From NCBI GenBank assembly GCA_009617715.1, contig VTFK01000008.1:2170001-2234000 (forward strand): a stretch of 64,000 nucleotides of DNA, read 5' to 3'. The DNA comes from Plectrocnemia conspersa (Eukaryota > Arthropoda > Insecta > Trichoptera > Polycentropodidae). Made by a program: the position numbers and the translations under genes. How positions within the stretch are numbered: the first letter of the stretch is position 1; every line of letters begins with the position of its first letter. Below are positions 12,400 to 24,723 of this stretch, in pieces. The notes under the pieces are model-generated. The model was not told where the DNA came from. It ran no database searches and worked only from the letters and a program-made list of their open reading frames with translations.

Positions 12400-14200
12400 A
12401 CTTTATTTTATTTTGACCCTGGATTTAGTGCTCTTTTTTATTTACCACATGAAAATTTAACCCTTTGGTCGTATTTTCATTCGAATGGTAGAATTCAAGG
12501 CTGCTGCTAGGAGAGGTCGTGTAATAACTATATTTTTTGTGGCAAATCTAAGAGCATTGTTTGAATTTATTTATTCAAGGATTTGTTTTATTAAATAAAA
12601 CATATAAGTAGTATCGAGTTGTAAATTTGCGATCTCATCGTGAAGCAAAGTCGGAACACCAAAGATTGATTAAGCTTTATAATTGATTTAATTAAATTAA
12701 ATTGAATTAAACTGCAGCGAAGAAGCATAAGCGATTTGATATATAGTTTCAAATTCAAGTGGATATATTCAAAGCTTTGATGTTCAGAATCTTCATCATT
12801 GATTGACCTATTTACCCAATTCAGATTCGTATACATTAGCTTTATTTAAAATATAGCAATGCGTATTTATATTTGTAACTACATAAACTAATGAAATTAT
12901 GTATTTATATTTACATATACGCACAATAAAAGTGCGCTCGATCTATTATCAGAATCGTTAAAAAAATAGAAAATTTTATGTAATAGCCATTTATTACAGG
13001 TACGATATTTATCAAAATAAACTAGTAAATATTGCGATATTTTTCATACCTTCTTGGAAAAATAATAGTTATTGCTGATGAATTATTGATTTTTATTTTT
13101 TCTAATAAAATTAATATAATGTACTTTTACTATTTATTATCAATGATGGTCTATTTACAGATATTAAATTGCAAAACACCATTATTGATACAAGGAAAGA
13201 CGTAGAAATCTAGTAATTATATTTTAAAATGCCTAAAATATTTGAAACCTGAAATTAAACAGAATGTTTACTGCTTTTTTATGTGAGAGTTTACTATACA
13301 CCAAGAATGTGTTTACATAGGTAACATGTTGTTCCCATAAATATATTTTGACATTTGGCGTTTTTATAAACGTGTGTTTTATCGACAATTATTTCAGAAG
13401 ATATATTTATCTGAAAAAATATGATAAAAACATCTTACAAAATGATCGTTAGATGCTTTAAATAAAACATGGTATTTTACATTAAAAAAATACCTTTGCT
13501 AATTATAAAATAATATGATATTTTATATAATTGGGCTATAGTTTTGTGTTAAGCAACTGTTTTTTCTTCAAAAATATATTAAAATGTATATTTAGAAAAG
13601 CAAAACATAACTAAGCATATCAATTTGTTTGTTTTAGCATTCAAACATTCACCCATAAACGTTGTATTTATGTTATAAATTACATATAAAACTACTGGTA
13701 AATTTGCAAATGTCTAAATATTATGAAACTACGTTTATGTCAGTTCAACATGTTTTTGCCTTGGGGTATTCATATAATATAATATAATATATATTTTATG
13801 ACCTTGCTTAATTAACGATAATTTCGTTAAACAAATTTACGGATCCCTTATTTATATGTACGTGTTTTTATTCATCACTGCATTTAAGCAAATAGTTTCG
13901 ATGATAAATGCATTAAAGCATTTTAAAACTTCAGTGATAACGAATTATTTTTTTAAAGACAAGCGACACCTCTTTGTCAGTGAGTTTCATCTGCAGATTC
14001 TCATTTTGTATATATTAAACATATCATTGATTAAACGTCGCACATGATAAATAAAATATATTTTTTTTATAATATATATATAAATAAAAAAAATATTTCA
14101 CTATTTTTTATGCAAAATATTTGTTACAATGTTAAATGAGTTTGTTTTTAGGCATATATTTTATTTCTTTCCATTAGTTTTGCTTACCATTATGTCCTAT
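12400..14200. other. AT-rich desert
   Basis: About 1.8 kb of AT-rich DNA. Short open frames on both strands lack domains. No TIRs, tRNA boxes or splice pairs were found. A TA-rich microsatellite-like stretch occurs near 13775-13795. Confidence 0.5.
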
Positions 14201-14639
14201 TTGCACTTATAAATTGATTATTAATGTTGAAGAGACGCCTGTTAACGCTACCCTTCCTGTCTCTCGCGACAGCCCAAGTAGGAGGTCGGATCTAGTCATT
14301 GTCCTAAAGCAAAAGCCTAGGTAAAGGTTATATTTGTTAATGGGCCGAATCTCATCATTCACATCGACAGTCATTTTAAACACACATTACTAAAACAATA
14401 TTGCAACTGAATAAAACGCAATTTGTATTCTATCATTACTTTTCAAATACTCTTGCCATGTTTTATTTTGTTATATATCTGGATTAACACACTTCTAAAT
14501 CAACATACAATGTATCAATCATATGTACGTCCACTACTCAAATGTTTGAATTCTCTTTAGGCTTGCTATTAATTAAACGTTATACAAATAATAATCGTAA
14601 CCATGGCCTCAAGACACAACAACGTTTATATATGACGAT

Positions 14640-15331
14640 TTTTTCGATCAATACTTATTTGAGCGAAGAAGCATCTCTACCGAATAACAAAGACGTCTTG
14701 AGGCCGTTCCTAAGACACGCGGCTTTCGTCGGAGTGTCGAATCTCGAAGAAGCCGTCGTCAGTTGAATGATAAATTCGTCTAGAATCGGCTCCCCGTTTA
14801 TGAAGGCGTTGCAAGACGGTTACGTGTTTCGAATACGTTGCACGCCTCAATGACCGGTCCTTTTTATTTGAGCAATCATGGGGTCCGCGCGAGGATCCCA
14901 TCCCATGGCGCGGACCGCCGCCCCCGAGCACGTCGGCGGTGGTATAAATGACTTCGGAAAAGGGTGGAAAACCCATCAGAACACCTCAATAGAATCCCAT
15001 TACGGCGGGACTACAGTTTTAGTGCGTCTGCGGGTTCTCCAGCGCGTTTTCCCGGCTTTATCTGGGGACGGCGATATTTCTTTCCGGAATAATGGCCAGC
15101 GCGGAGAGATGTAACCTTTTGCTATATTCGCGCGGCCGTCGTAAAATGTAGCTGGAATAAAATTCAACCGTTTTAAAAGCGGGACGTTCGGAGTGTAATG
15201 AGTCCGAGAATGTTTAACCGGTTCGGATTTGAGCTATAAAAATATTTTTCATAGTGCCGTTAAGTTACGTCTGGATACAATTTTCCGTTCCCTCCGTCCA
15301 ACATTGTAAAACGGAATTGATCTACCTACCC
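14640..15331 (+). promoter_or_regulatory. GC-rich island with TATA-like box and donor
   Basis: A strongly GC-richer block. AACCGGTT (15216-15223) is a perfect palindromic Grainyhead-type site. CTATAAAAAT follows at 15234-15243, and a donor-like ACCC|GTAAGTG (GT at 15332) ends the block. Together they permit a small non-coding first exon of about 70 nt starting 25-30 bp after the TATA-like word. Coding frames inside (14878-15114 plus, 14710-14976 minus) overlap on opposite strands and have no domain, so neither is called. Confidence 0.3.
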
Positions 15332-15339
15332 GTAAGTGT

Positions 15340-16440
15340 TTTATTTTATTTAATGTAATATGCGATTGAATGTCTATATATTTTCAAAAGCATTTTGATT
15401 TACAAATAAGTGTACTTTGCCATAAATATAAATATAACACTTACTAACTCAGTTTTCATTATAATTGCTTAAGGTTAGAATTTCCAATTATTCGTAATTT
15501 TCAATAAATTATTAGAATATTCGAATATGTTCCTGAAATAAACGAATAATTTTAAATAATAAATATATACTTTAAATTTATGTTTTATAAATAGTAAAAT
15601 TAATTTAAATATACATATTTCTATGTTCCTAAAAAAATATTGCTCAATTCATTATATTGTCAGAAATGTTTTATATAATATCTTTTTGATTGTTTTTTTT
15701 TTTTAAAAAAATCAGATTAAAATCTCAAGTGATTTTGGATATTATCTGGCTTCAGTTAATAAAAATAACAATGTAATAAAAGATTAGATATTGAATATAA
15801 AATTTGGTTAATGTTTCTCATATTTCGATGTTTTTATATTATCGAAAAATGGGAATTTGATGAAAAATTATTCATAAATTCTCGAGAAATATGGATATAT
15901 AAATAAATATATATATAATATAAAGTATATATTTAAATTATTACAGTGTATATATATATACGTATATAATATTTGTGAATGGAAAATAGAGTTGAGTCAA
16001 TATTTTTACATTTAAATTATATTATGGTTTACGAACCGAAATAATGGTAAAACGTTTATTAATACAAACGTAAATAAAACTGTCACAATATTTATCTATT
16101 TCATATTTTTATATGAGATATTATCAAGATTCTGACTTTTAATCACATACTATTTTATTTTGTGTTCTGATAAAATAGCCACTTTTAATCAATCGTATAC
16201 AATAATTGCTGTTTTATTTATCCGGCAAACAAATCCGTGCAAAATACTTGAAAATATAATTATTCTTAAGTCATCGATTATTGTAAGTGTTACTAATCGT
16301 ACTTCTTAGAGTCGGTCATAAAACGTATATTGTTAAACAATGTTTTTGTCGTGTTTAAACATAAATTCCTACCATTTTTGTAAATATCAGCTCTGAATAA
16401 AGCTGTGAATTTAGTTTATTTAAAACTACTACTTGTTTTT
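15340..16440. other. AT-rich spacer with TA-rich stretch
   Basis: AT-rich DNA with a TA microsatellite-like region at about 15898-15970. No gene or element recognised. Confidence 0.5.
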
Positions 16441-16469
16441 AAAATTGCAGCGGTTGTAAACATATATTT

Positions 16470-16960
16470 TTTTTACAAATAAACGCTTCATGAGATTTTT
16501 TGACTTTCTCAAAGTAATTATCTAAACACCCCACAAAGCATGAATAATTTGTATATTATTATCAACGCTTTGCTTTGATAAAATTTTCATTTTTATGTTA
16601 TAAAATATATATTTTTTAAATAAAATATTTAATGATATATATGTTTGTCTAATGATCATCATGACGCATTGGTGAAACTTGTCAAGTTATGAGGGTTAGA
16701 TTTGTAATAAAAAATGATGCGTTATAATAGCATTTTTTTAAAATAAACGTTATATGAGAATTTTTGAGAAACCTTCGTCCTCACTGAGGACTAAGAAATC
16801 ATCATTTTGCATTTTTTTCGAAATATTCTCAAAAATAAAAGTTAGGCATGAACACTATGATTTGTTTATTATCGTTTGTTTTCGTTTTGCTCAGATGAAA
16901 TTTAAAATTTTTATGATTATTTAAAAAAATATTTAATGGTACAATTATTATTTGTTATTT
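16470..16960 (+). repeat. Degenerate direct duplication, about 280-bp period
   Basis: The order of words AATAAACG…ATGAGA.TTTTTGA…CATGAA…TATTATC…TTTGCT…ATGAAATTT-like…TTTTTATG…AATATTTAATG recurs. It is seen once from about 16478 to 16635 and again from about 16740 to 16936. The second unit carries an insertion of roughly 40 nt. A weaker third unit may follow near 17080. It is AT-rich, so chance similarity contributes, and no known repeat is recognised. Confidence 0.4.
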
Positions 16961-17326
16961 GTAATAAAAAATAATTAATGTTCTATGTTACATATGACAT
17001 TTTAATTTATTTTATTGCATAATTCTTAGCTCAATATTTTAGTAATGTATTAAGTATACTGTTATACTTTAGTTTTGCGTTACATGTGATTTTTTTGTAA
17101 TAGCAGTTTTTAGCTATATGGAATTTTTTGCTTAAATCAGGCTATTATTTAACAATTATATGCACTAAACTGCATGTACATTTGTTTGTAATTTTCTTAG
17201 CATGTAACTATATATCAGTTTATTATTTTTACGATTGTAATACAGTACTATTATTGTATTTTAATTAGATCATTATTAACAAAATACACGCTTAATCATA
17301 AATTAATCATCGCATAATGATATTTG

Positions 17327-17350
17327 GGCAAATGATTTCAATCATTTGCC
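17327..17350. repeat. Perfect 11-bp hairpin
   Basis: GGCAAATGATT (17327-17337), a 2-nt spacer, then AATCATTTGCC (17340-17350). It is one of several clean small palindromes in the window. Confidence 0.8.
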
Positions 17351-17449
17351 TAATTTTTATAATTTATAGGTCACTCTAACGACTTTAGATTTCGAGACTG
17401 AACAATTGCGTTAATAATTGTTGATATTTCACAGAACACTTATTAGCAC

Positions 17450-17600
17450 ATTCACCCTGAGACATTAATCACTCGTAATCACACATAGGAACCGGAAATA
17501 CTACTCTTTGTGTGGAAAGGATGCGCGATAGACAATGCGTTCTACCCTGCGCAAGAGACTTTTTCTTCTACCCTTTTGTTAACAATTGTGTCATCCGGGA
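17450..17600 (+). repeat. Dispersed repeat family C, copy 1
   Basis: Collinear with 45240-45370 on the same strand. Both have CCTGAGAC.TTA, then AC(A/T)ACTACT.TTTGT.TGGAAA.GATGC.CG.TAGA.AAT.CGTTCTA.C.TGCGCA, then CTACCCTT..TTA. The match is long enough that shared descent is certain. No ORF spans it. It sits immediately before a copy of family D, so the two may be parts of one longer element. Confidence 0.75.
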
Positions 17601-17657
17601 TGTTTTATTTTTATGCCATAAACACATTTTGTGGGTGTGTTCTAGAAAATACATAAT

Positions 17658-17805
17658 CCACTGCTGTCTCGAACCAGCAATTTAAAATATGTGACACTTG
17701 GCCACAGATAGGAAGACAGCTGACAATAATTCAACACAGCATTCCAATAAAGACTTTTCGGCTTTATAACTCCACTACCTGATAGCGGTATCTAAATTTA
17801 CATTT
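17658..17805 (+). repeat. Dispersed repeat family D, copy 1 (coding-like, broken)
   Basis: GCTGTCTCGAACCAGCA (17664-17680) and the next 130 bp align with the minus strand of 48148-47860. Translated, both begin LSRTS..KY.T..H. Copy 1 has stops and lacks the middle part. Its end aligns again with the hydrophobic-tail coding part of copy 2. I do not recognise the family. It could be a transposon gene remnant or a non-coding repeat with chance frames. Confidence 0.55.
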
Positions 17806-18400
17806 TACAATTTCTGCATTTAAAAAATAATGTGTCACCTGCTTTTCCAGCATCCATTTTGGATGCAAATTCATACATTTTCAAGTCACAAAATTCAAAA
17901 TTTTATAGGAAAAAATATAAAATGTTTTATAAAAAAATACAATTTAACTCACATTTAAAAAAAAATATTTAAAACTTTGTTAAAACTAAGAGTAATGTTA
18001 AAAAATGAATAAATTCTATCGATTTTTTTTAAAATAATAAAATCGAAAATGTCAATACACAAGACCGCATTAAAAAATATGAGGCATCTTGTAGTTTTAC
18101 GTACATATTATATATTATAGATCGAGATAAATTATTTTTTGGTAAACGTCTTGTTATGTAGTTTAATCTAAAGTATGCATATTTAATCGTATCATGAAAA
18201 AATAATCCCTAAATAAAATAATAGTCATTATTGCTAAATGAATTATTCGCCTACTATTTTCATGTATAAGTCAAATTTAATTGAAATGATATCGATATAT
18301 CCAATATCAATTCTGTTTTGAAACACGTTTCAATGGATACGTAATCGAATTCGTATACACTTTTTTTCACATGCCCCGTGTTATTATTGTATTTCGTACC
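17806..18400. other. AT-rich spacer
   Basis: A and T runs with no recognised feature. Confidence 0.45.
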
Positions 18401-18409
18401 TTTTCAACT

Positions 18410-18680
18410 TTCATAAATAACAAACACGCTTTAGCGCTGCTACTGCTGCTGGCTACGCGATCAGGTTCAATTCGCTTCGCGAATCGTTGACCCAAAAGAG
18501 CGTTTTAACGTTTTTTTTTGTTTTATTATATACTGCCTCGCGTTCTTTTTTTAACCTTATTGAAAGGTAACCGCGAGCGCATTAGCCATTTACTAACGTG
18601 CTACCATTCAGCGTTTCGTAAAAAATTCGATTCTGAAGTGCACCAACGTTTCATTTGGCTCTATCGAGTTAAAATGTTAA
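18410..18680. promoter_or_regulatory. GC-richer block
   Basis: Contains CTGCTACTGCTGCTGG and several CG words, with no convincing frame (18518-18715 has no domain). Candidate regulatory sequence. Confidence 0.25.
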
Positions 18681-18959
18681 AATTTTTATACAATTTTTAT
18701 TTCAAAACCGTATGAACAATACAGATTTTTAAAAAGTAATATCTTGTTCAGAAACAGTGTATTAAAAATGTATAAAATTTGCCAATATTTTGCCTTTCCA
18801 CTATGTATTTACTAAGTCATTAAATATATACTTTTAACAATATTTGCGCTAATGCACTCCTTCTGTTTAATTACAAACACACGTATGGTGTAAATATCCA
18901 GAAAATTATTGACTATATAATAAATTCTGATTATATAAGAATATTTATAACATAAGTGT

Positions 18960-19310
18960 ATATATTCACAGATTGATTCATTTCGCCCGCGGGATTTCCC
19001 TCGAGTGGTAATATGATAGTGCTGCAGCCACTTGCTCCAGTCACTTACCCCGTCACTAGTCATGTCTCCCACTGTTAATTACCCCGTGAAAGGGAAAGCG
19101 GGCTCGTCATACACACATGTGTAAGTGTATGTACCTCGTCGACCGAGTGCACATAGTATGTCATACCTAGGTATATGCCCCATCGCCCCCCAAGTTCGAA
19201 CAATGGCCCCCGTGTTCAACCCCTAGCTGTAAATCATCGTCTCCGCGGAGCGGAAACTTGGTCTGCTACTCTTCGTTCCGGCACCGCATCGCATTTTCAA
19301 TAGACATTAT
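18960..19310. promoter_or_regulatory. GC-richer island with TACCTAGGTA palindrome
   Basis: Carries TACCTAGGTA at 19164-19173, a palindrome shared with the islands at 7744 and 62727. On the minus strand GACGGG|GTAAGTGAC (around 19046) looks like a donor, and an …aattaacag acceptor-like string lies only about 23 nt upstream. The implied micro-exon is not supported by anything else. Candidate enhancer. Confidence 0.3.
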
Positions 19311-19578
19311 TATTATTTTTTATTGCGTTCATAGATCGAATTTATAGACATTTGATTATAAAATTTTTGCACCTGCTACTAGTGAATCATGTAATGAAAT
19401 GTATCAGTTAAATAGGGTATATTGATACCCAATACTAAATAAATATTTAATTAGTTTATTATAAATGATTGACTTATTCACCATAATTTAATCATAACAA
19501 AAAAACATTTATTTTTAAACAGCTTGTGAGTGGTCACGTCCTTTACGCTATTGTCTTGTTTCCTTGTTGATGGATGCC

Positions 19579-19622
19579 CATTTTGGTCACAGTAAATCAA
19601 CACGAATTTTAAGAATAAGACC
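19579..19622 (+). repeat. Short dispersed repeat B, copy 2
   Basis: The same CATTTTGGTCACAGTAAAT…GAATAAGACC string as at 4552-4595, gapless over 44 nt. Confidence 0.7.
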
Positions 19623-19629
19623 CCAAAAA

Positions 19630-20810
19630 CGAAATCAATATTTTAAATTTTTTTAATATTTTACATTTTAAAATAACGCGGCGGAGTGAACTCTGTCGAA
19701 ATATTTATATAAATTTCTAGATGAGGTTTCATTCACCATATCATTAAAACTTCGGTATACATATATCGTGTCCTTAAAAATTAAGTTAAATAATTGAAAA
19801 ATGTAAAAATAATATTTTATTATTATTTTCATTTAATTTTGTACGTTTTTAACAACTTTATTTTATTTTATATTTTTCAACTGGGTTAATTATTTTTTTT
19901 TTTTATCTTTTTGTTTTGAATTTATTTTAATCTGAAAAACCGCCATTTTGAAAAAAAGTGGCGAATCAGACTGGCTAATGAACTTAGCCGAAATATTTAC
20001 AACATCCATTTTCGATATAGTTTTCAATATAATATCATTAAAACTAATTTATCGTTTCCTCAAAAACCCACATGAATGACTAATGTAATAAATCATATTT
20101 TTTAATTTTAATCCATTGAACGTATCTTCATTTTTTCACTATGATTGGTTCAATGGAAAACATGTTTATTTTTTAAATGAAACTACTAATTTATTAGTTA
20201 ACAAACTTAGTCGAAATTTTTACGTGTTCTATTTCTAGAAATAAATCAGGTCGATATGATAAAATCTATAGCAGTTATTGCGTTCAAAAATTTCGTAGAA
20301 ATCTATCTATACACACTAGAAAAATCTGTATTTGTATCAATATTATATAACAACAACAAAAATAACAAAAATATATTCTTGCTATGTAATGACTTTTAAA
20401 ATGAGCGCATATTTAAAAATATGAATTAGGCTATTTAGTTTTATTTAATAAGCCGTTAAAAAACAATGACTACTTCTAGCAAAACGTACATTAAAGCATA
20501 AATAGTACTCAGATTTTTTTTCTAGTGATTTTTTTTCAAAATTAAAATTAATATAGTTGCAATAGCTTTAAAATAAAAAAGTTTTTTCAAAACTATGTGG
20601 ACGATATTTATTAAATCAAAACTTTTTAATAATGGTCAAGGAGCGTAAATTAATTGTCTAAATTTTATCGATTCGTGAACAAAATGGTAAAGTTATTCTT
20701 AGACATATTTCAGTGTTGGTTTTACTGACATTGGAGTCTTATTTTTAGTTTTTTGCGACGCTTGTTTATTTATGCTTTGATATTTTGAGAAATGAAATTT
20801 TCATAGCATA
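19630..20810. other. AT-rich desert
   Basis: More than 1 kb of AT-rich DNA with poly-T runs and no recognised gene or element. Confidence 0.5.
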
Positions 20811-20812
20811 TA

Positions 20813-20840
20813 TGTACATATTATATATATAATATGTACA
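20813..20840. repeat. Perfect 28-bp palindrome
   Basis: TGTACATATTATAT and its exact reverse complement abut without spacer. The AT content makes it a likely cruciform or slippage product. No function assigned. Confidence 0.75.
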
Positions 20841-20999
20841 ATATATCAAAACAGTTTAGTATAATGATAATATTGTCATTGCCCACTATAAATAAAATTA
20901 GCTTATTTATATAATACTTAAAATCGATATTATTAATTTAATTAAAATACAGCTCAATGCAGCATATAATATTATATATAAATTAACTTATGTTGTTGT

Positions 21000-21720
21000 T
21001 CATTGTACTCGCAATATCGAGTTACAATTGAAACTCTATCTCTTCCATTAACAATCGACATCTTCATTATTTTTAATACGATTGCAATGGATGATTTCCT
21101 CAACTGGAGAGTCTCTCTTGAGCTAACCAGCTTTCATCCGTTCACCGCAAACCCACTACGCCCTCCTCTACACGACGAGCGCCCCTTTTCCCTCCCAATG
21201 TATGACTTTTATAAGCTCAATGGCTTTTGCATATTAATCATAATATCCGCCCCGGATCGGATAAGGGACTGCAAATATTCGCGCAAAGGGCTTATGCGGG
21301 CCCGTTTGATTTTTACCCCTTTAATCGCGCAAAGCACTTTTGTCTACCCTCCGCGGTGCGCGTTCAAGTCAAATAATCTACAAAAGGATTGTTTTTGCAC
21401 AGGATAAGGCTCGCGATCGTTGTGTTTGAATATTTTCAGGCAGGCCCTTCTCCAGCATTGTGTACGACTATGAGAATCACCGTAAGCGATACTCGTTCGC
21501 AAACAGCAGGACAAATGAGAAAAACGTGAGTTCGGAGCCGAGTGCGAGTTTACGCCCAAATCCGTCTCATATAGCTTAAAACGTTATTGTATATATACAT
21601 AGTAAGGGGATGAAGAATTGTTTTTCGCGATTTGACCCCTCGTGTCCGTGTTTAGTAAGGGGGGGTCGTTAAACGGTTCTAGAGAATGGAAACTATTCGA
21701 TCGTTGAATAATACGTGATA
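21000..21720. promoter_or_regulatory. GC-richer island with POU-like site
   Basis: The island includes TTTTGCATATTAATCA (21225-21240), which reads like a POU plus homeodomain composite, and many CG words. A 134-codon + strand frame (21003-21407) and a 71-codon minus frame (21344-21559) overlap and match no family I know. The + frame has low-complexity composition and no start context, so it is not called as a gene. Confidence 0.35.
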
Positions 21721-22030
21721 ACTTGCTCAATTATCGTATTAGCTCGTCAATATATGATTAGCCATTAATTAACTAGTGGTTTTATATATGCCAAAAGGGG
21801 CTTAGTAAAAAAATAACTAATAAACGATATGATATAAAATTATTGATATGTGGAACACATGCATTGGTACTATATTCCATGCTTTCATTCTCATTCTGTG
21901 TTCCATATATAATAAAACAAATTCTAATAAATTGTTATGCCTTATTAAAAATATGTTTTATATGGGACCTAATTATCAATAAACATAGTGTTTAAATCTG
22001 TTGTATGCAAAAGCTTTAACTTTATTTTAC
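21720..22030. other. AT-rich spacer with short inverted repeat
   Basis: Inverted words around TGGAACACA (near 21851) and TGTGTTCCA (near 21897) could form a foldback of about 60 bp. Nothing else. Confidence 0.4.
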
Positions 22031-22035
22031 TACAC

Positions 22036-22400
22036 CAGGTGGGTTCAGTGTTATTTACGATTTTGTACCGTCGCGTCGGCCGTCGCGAATCTGTCGTTTT
22101 ACGACGGTGTTGCACAAACGGCCGCCAACGAATGGGTCGCTCTATCTTTATCGCATCTCATTTTCCATTTTCCACATGTGATTGCTCACATGCAATATCG
22201 TCAAAGAGAACGGACGCATTACGACGTGTGCAACCGGCGAAATGCGGAGCTTTCGCGGCGCCGTAAAAGCGACGACGCGCGTCGTTTACGAAAGCTCACC
22301 GTTATTTGTTTCCGAACGCTACGTATTCGCAATATTCACGTTCCTGTGTGCTGCAATGTATGTATAATATATCCGACTCGAAAGCTTTCAAGTTGATTTT
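22036..22400. promoter_or_regulatory. GC-rich island after an acceptor-like site
   Basis: ttattttactacaccag precedes GTGGGTTCAGTG at 22036, which could be a 3' splice site or a weak ratchet junction. The following 360 bp are GC-rich with repeated CGTCG/CGCGTCG words. Three overlapping + frames are open (92, 131 and 61 codons), which reflects base composition, and none shows a domain. Candidate regulatory block. Confidence 0.3.
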
Positions 22401-22409
22401 TCGAAAAAG

Positions 22410-23680
22410 TTATTCGTATCATAACTATAAAATCATATACGATTATGAATTATAAATAAGTCGGCGAGTGGTTGACGTTACTATAATTTTACGTCCTATT
22501 GATATGTGATGACTTAATTCTGATAATGTGTGTATTTTAACGTATATTTTTACATATTATTCATATACGTAAACATAGAGTAATTTCGCTTGGGTAATGA
22601 TGGGAATCAAGCTATCTATTAATTTATAACTTTTATAAACAAATAACTCCCCAGATGTATAAATTAACTAATCAATAAATGATGGTCTTATTTATTGCAT
22701 ATAAATCCAATATGTAAAATAGAATGTGGTATTTTTTAATATTGGTAATTTTTTCGAATATGGGTTATTGTTAAAAAATTGTAGTTACGAATGTAATAAA
22801 ACAAATATGTATCTAAAATATTTTATTTTGTGTTTGAACGCCCTTTTATTTATTTAACAAAGACGCGATAAGACATGAAACGAGTCTCTTGATTTTTAAT
22901 TTTATATTTGTTACTGTTACTTAAACTGTCCTTATATTATAAAGCGAAGCGTATATCGAAATATCATATCAAAAAAATGTCATTGGAATCAAGAGACTTT
23001 AGGAAACTTTTTCAATAGGCATTTGCCTATCACAACGATTTGAATATGTGAAAAAATGCCATTTTATTCTATTCTTAATCATGAATTTGCATTATTTTAC
23101 AGTCATTTCCATAAGCAGAAATAAGCTGCCAATGAATTTTACCAGTATATTTTTCTTTAATTCATATGTAAACATCTACTTTAAACACACAATGTAAGGG
23201 CTAGTGAAACTCCGTTAAAAAGTGAAAACAGAAGTGTAATTTTCACTATTCTTGTATCTATATTTTCCTTATACCTCTTGTTTATATAAAGATCGCACTA
23301 AGTTCTAATATATTAATTTCTAAAAGTGGTATTGTGACATTTCTCGTTGTCAATCTTCGTTATATAGATTGGCCCAAACGAAAAAAAAAGTAGGTGAAAG
23401 GAGCGATAACTTTGCTCAGAAGTTTGATAGATGGGGTGAATGAAATATTAAGTTTATTAATAAAGTTATAGTACCAAAGAGCCTTTCATGTTTTTACCAT
23501 ATTGTTTTAACTCTTTCATATATCTTATATATTATATGTCTAACCATCGTGAATTGACGTTGAAGTTTCCAAAATTCGTTTCGACGATATTTATATAGAA
23601 TAGGTTATCTAATTTTTTTTATAAAGATACATATAATTAATTATTTTGTAAAAAAATTTAATGCAACTCATCTAGTATTA
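22410..23680. other. AT-rich spacer with 12-bp inverted repeat
   Basis: AGTCTCTTGATT at 22883-22894 is repeated inverted at 22987-22998 (AATCAAGAGACT), enclosing 92 bp. It may be a small foldback element, but no TSD is clear. The rest is AT-rich with no gene. Confidence 0.45.
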
Positions 23681-23689
23681 TTTCTCAAA

Positions 23690-24290
23690 AAAATCGAGAA
23701 AAATGTCAAATCAAGTATTCCCAATTTTAAATTTTAAATATTACACAGCCGCTCTATAAAAAAATGCCAGATGTTTAAAAATGCATGAAATTTGAAAACT
23801 TTTAATATAAGTCGTAAATATTTTAATATTAAAAAATTGTTTACGATTTTTCGATCTTGGTTATCTAACAACTACATTTATAATCAGATAAGAAGAAACC
23901 ACTCCACGTGAACATCGGCAGATTGAAAAAATGTATGGGGGCAAAGAGTTACGTCATAAAATTTATTTAATGGCTAACTTAAATCTTGTTTCATTAATAA
24001 TCCAAACAAGTTTTTTTATTTTTATCTTATTCAAAATATGAAAAAAGTAGCAACAGCTGTTATTGGAAATTTTTTCTATGATTAGAGACGATTACGGGAG
24101 CTTGAAATTCCTTTGAAACTCGACACCTTATAATCAATCAAATAGATCGATTATTCGCATCCATTGTAACAAATCATCATACTATTGAATTATGTTCTCT
24201 TCAACGATCATCAAGTTCTCTCTGTTCATCAATGATATAAAGATATATTCAATATTATACTGTAGTATTATATTAATATATTATATATAT
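23690..24290 (+). repeat. Dispersed repeat family A, copy 2
   Basis: Collinear with 925-1480. It has GAAAAATGTCAAATCAAG, GCCGCT, AAATGCCAGATGTTTAAAAATGCATG, TAATCAGATAAG, ATGTATGGGGGC, GTCATAAAATTT, GGCTAACTTAAAT, AAATCATCATACTA, and TTCTCTTCAACGATCATCAAG followed by ATACTGTA. It ends in a TA microsatellite (24265-24298), which may mark the element's 3' end or a slippage-prone tail. Confidence 0.65.
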
Positions 24291-24399
24291 ATATATATTC
24301 CATGCATTATTATAAATATCAGAATTTCTGATCGTATTCCTTTTTCGAGAAAGTAAAATGGCTATGCATACCTAATAAATATGTGTATCATCTCACATA

Positions 24400-24565
24400 T
24401 TTTATTCCAGATTCTTATCATCGAAAAGCTGGCTGGCGGGGAGCATTTTCGAGCGCTGATATCCTGGCCGTAGCTTCCATAGTAAGGGACGCAATTGCGA
24501 CTATTTAAAATCACCGAGCATTAGCGGATTATAAATATTACTTTAAAAAGTGCTTTAATAAATAT
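24400..24565. promoter_or_regulatory. Short GC-richer block
   Basis: About 160 bp including GCTGGCTGGCGGGGAGC, between AT-rich flanks. No frame, no splice pair. Candidate regulatory element. Confidence 0.25.
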
Positions 24566-24723
24566 TCGCTGCGTTGATAATACGATCAATTATAGCCCAA
24601 CCAAGATCAAAAATATGTAAACTTTTTTTTGAAAAATATCTTCTTAATCCTCAACAAAAAAATACTTCTCTGTGCTGGGTCTCCATACAATGTAAACATT
24701 TATTTAAAAAAAAAAATTACGAT

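Noticed and set aside
14710..15114. Minus 88-codon and plus 78-codon frames in a GC-rich island
   Set aside because: Mutually overlapping and domain-free. The island is better explained as regulatory DNA.
19040..19075. Micro-exon on the minus strand before GTAAGTGAC
   Set aside because: About 23 nt long with an off-consensus acceptor. Chance match likely.
21003..21407. 134-codon + strand frame, longest in the window
   Set aside because: Low-complexity residues, no family resemblance, no conserved start or splice context. A chance frame in a GC-richer island is more likely.
22001..22396. Overlapping + frames of 131, 92 and 61 codons
   Set aside because: Several frames open at once, which indicates base composition and not coding. 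No motif.
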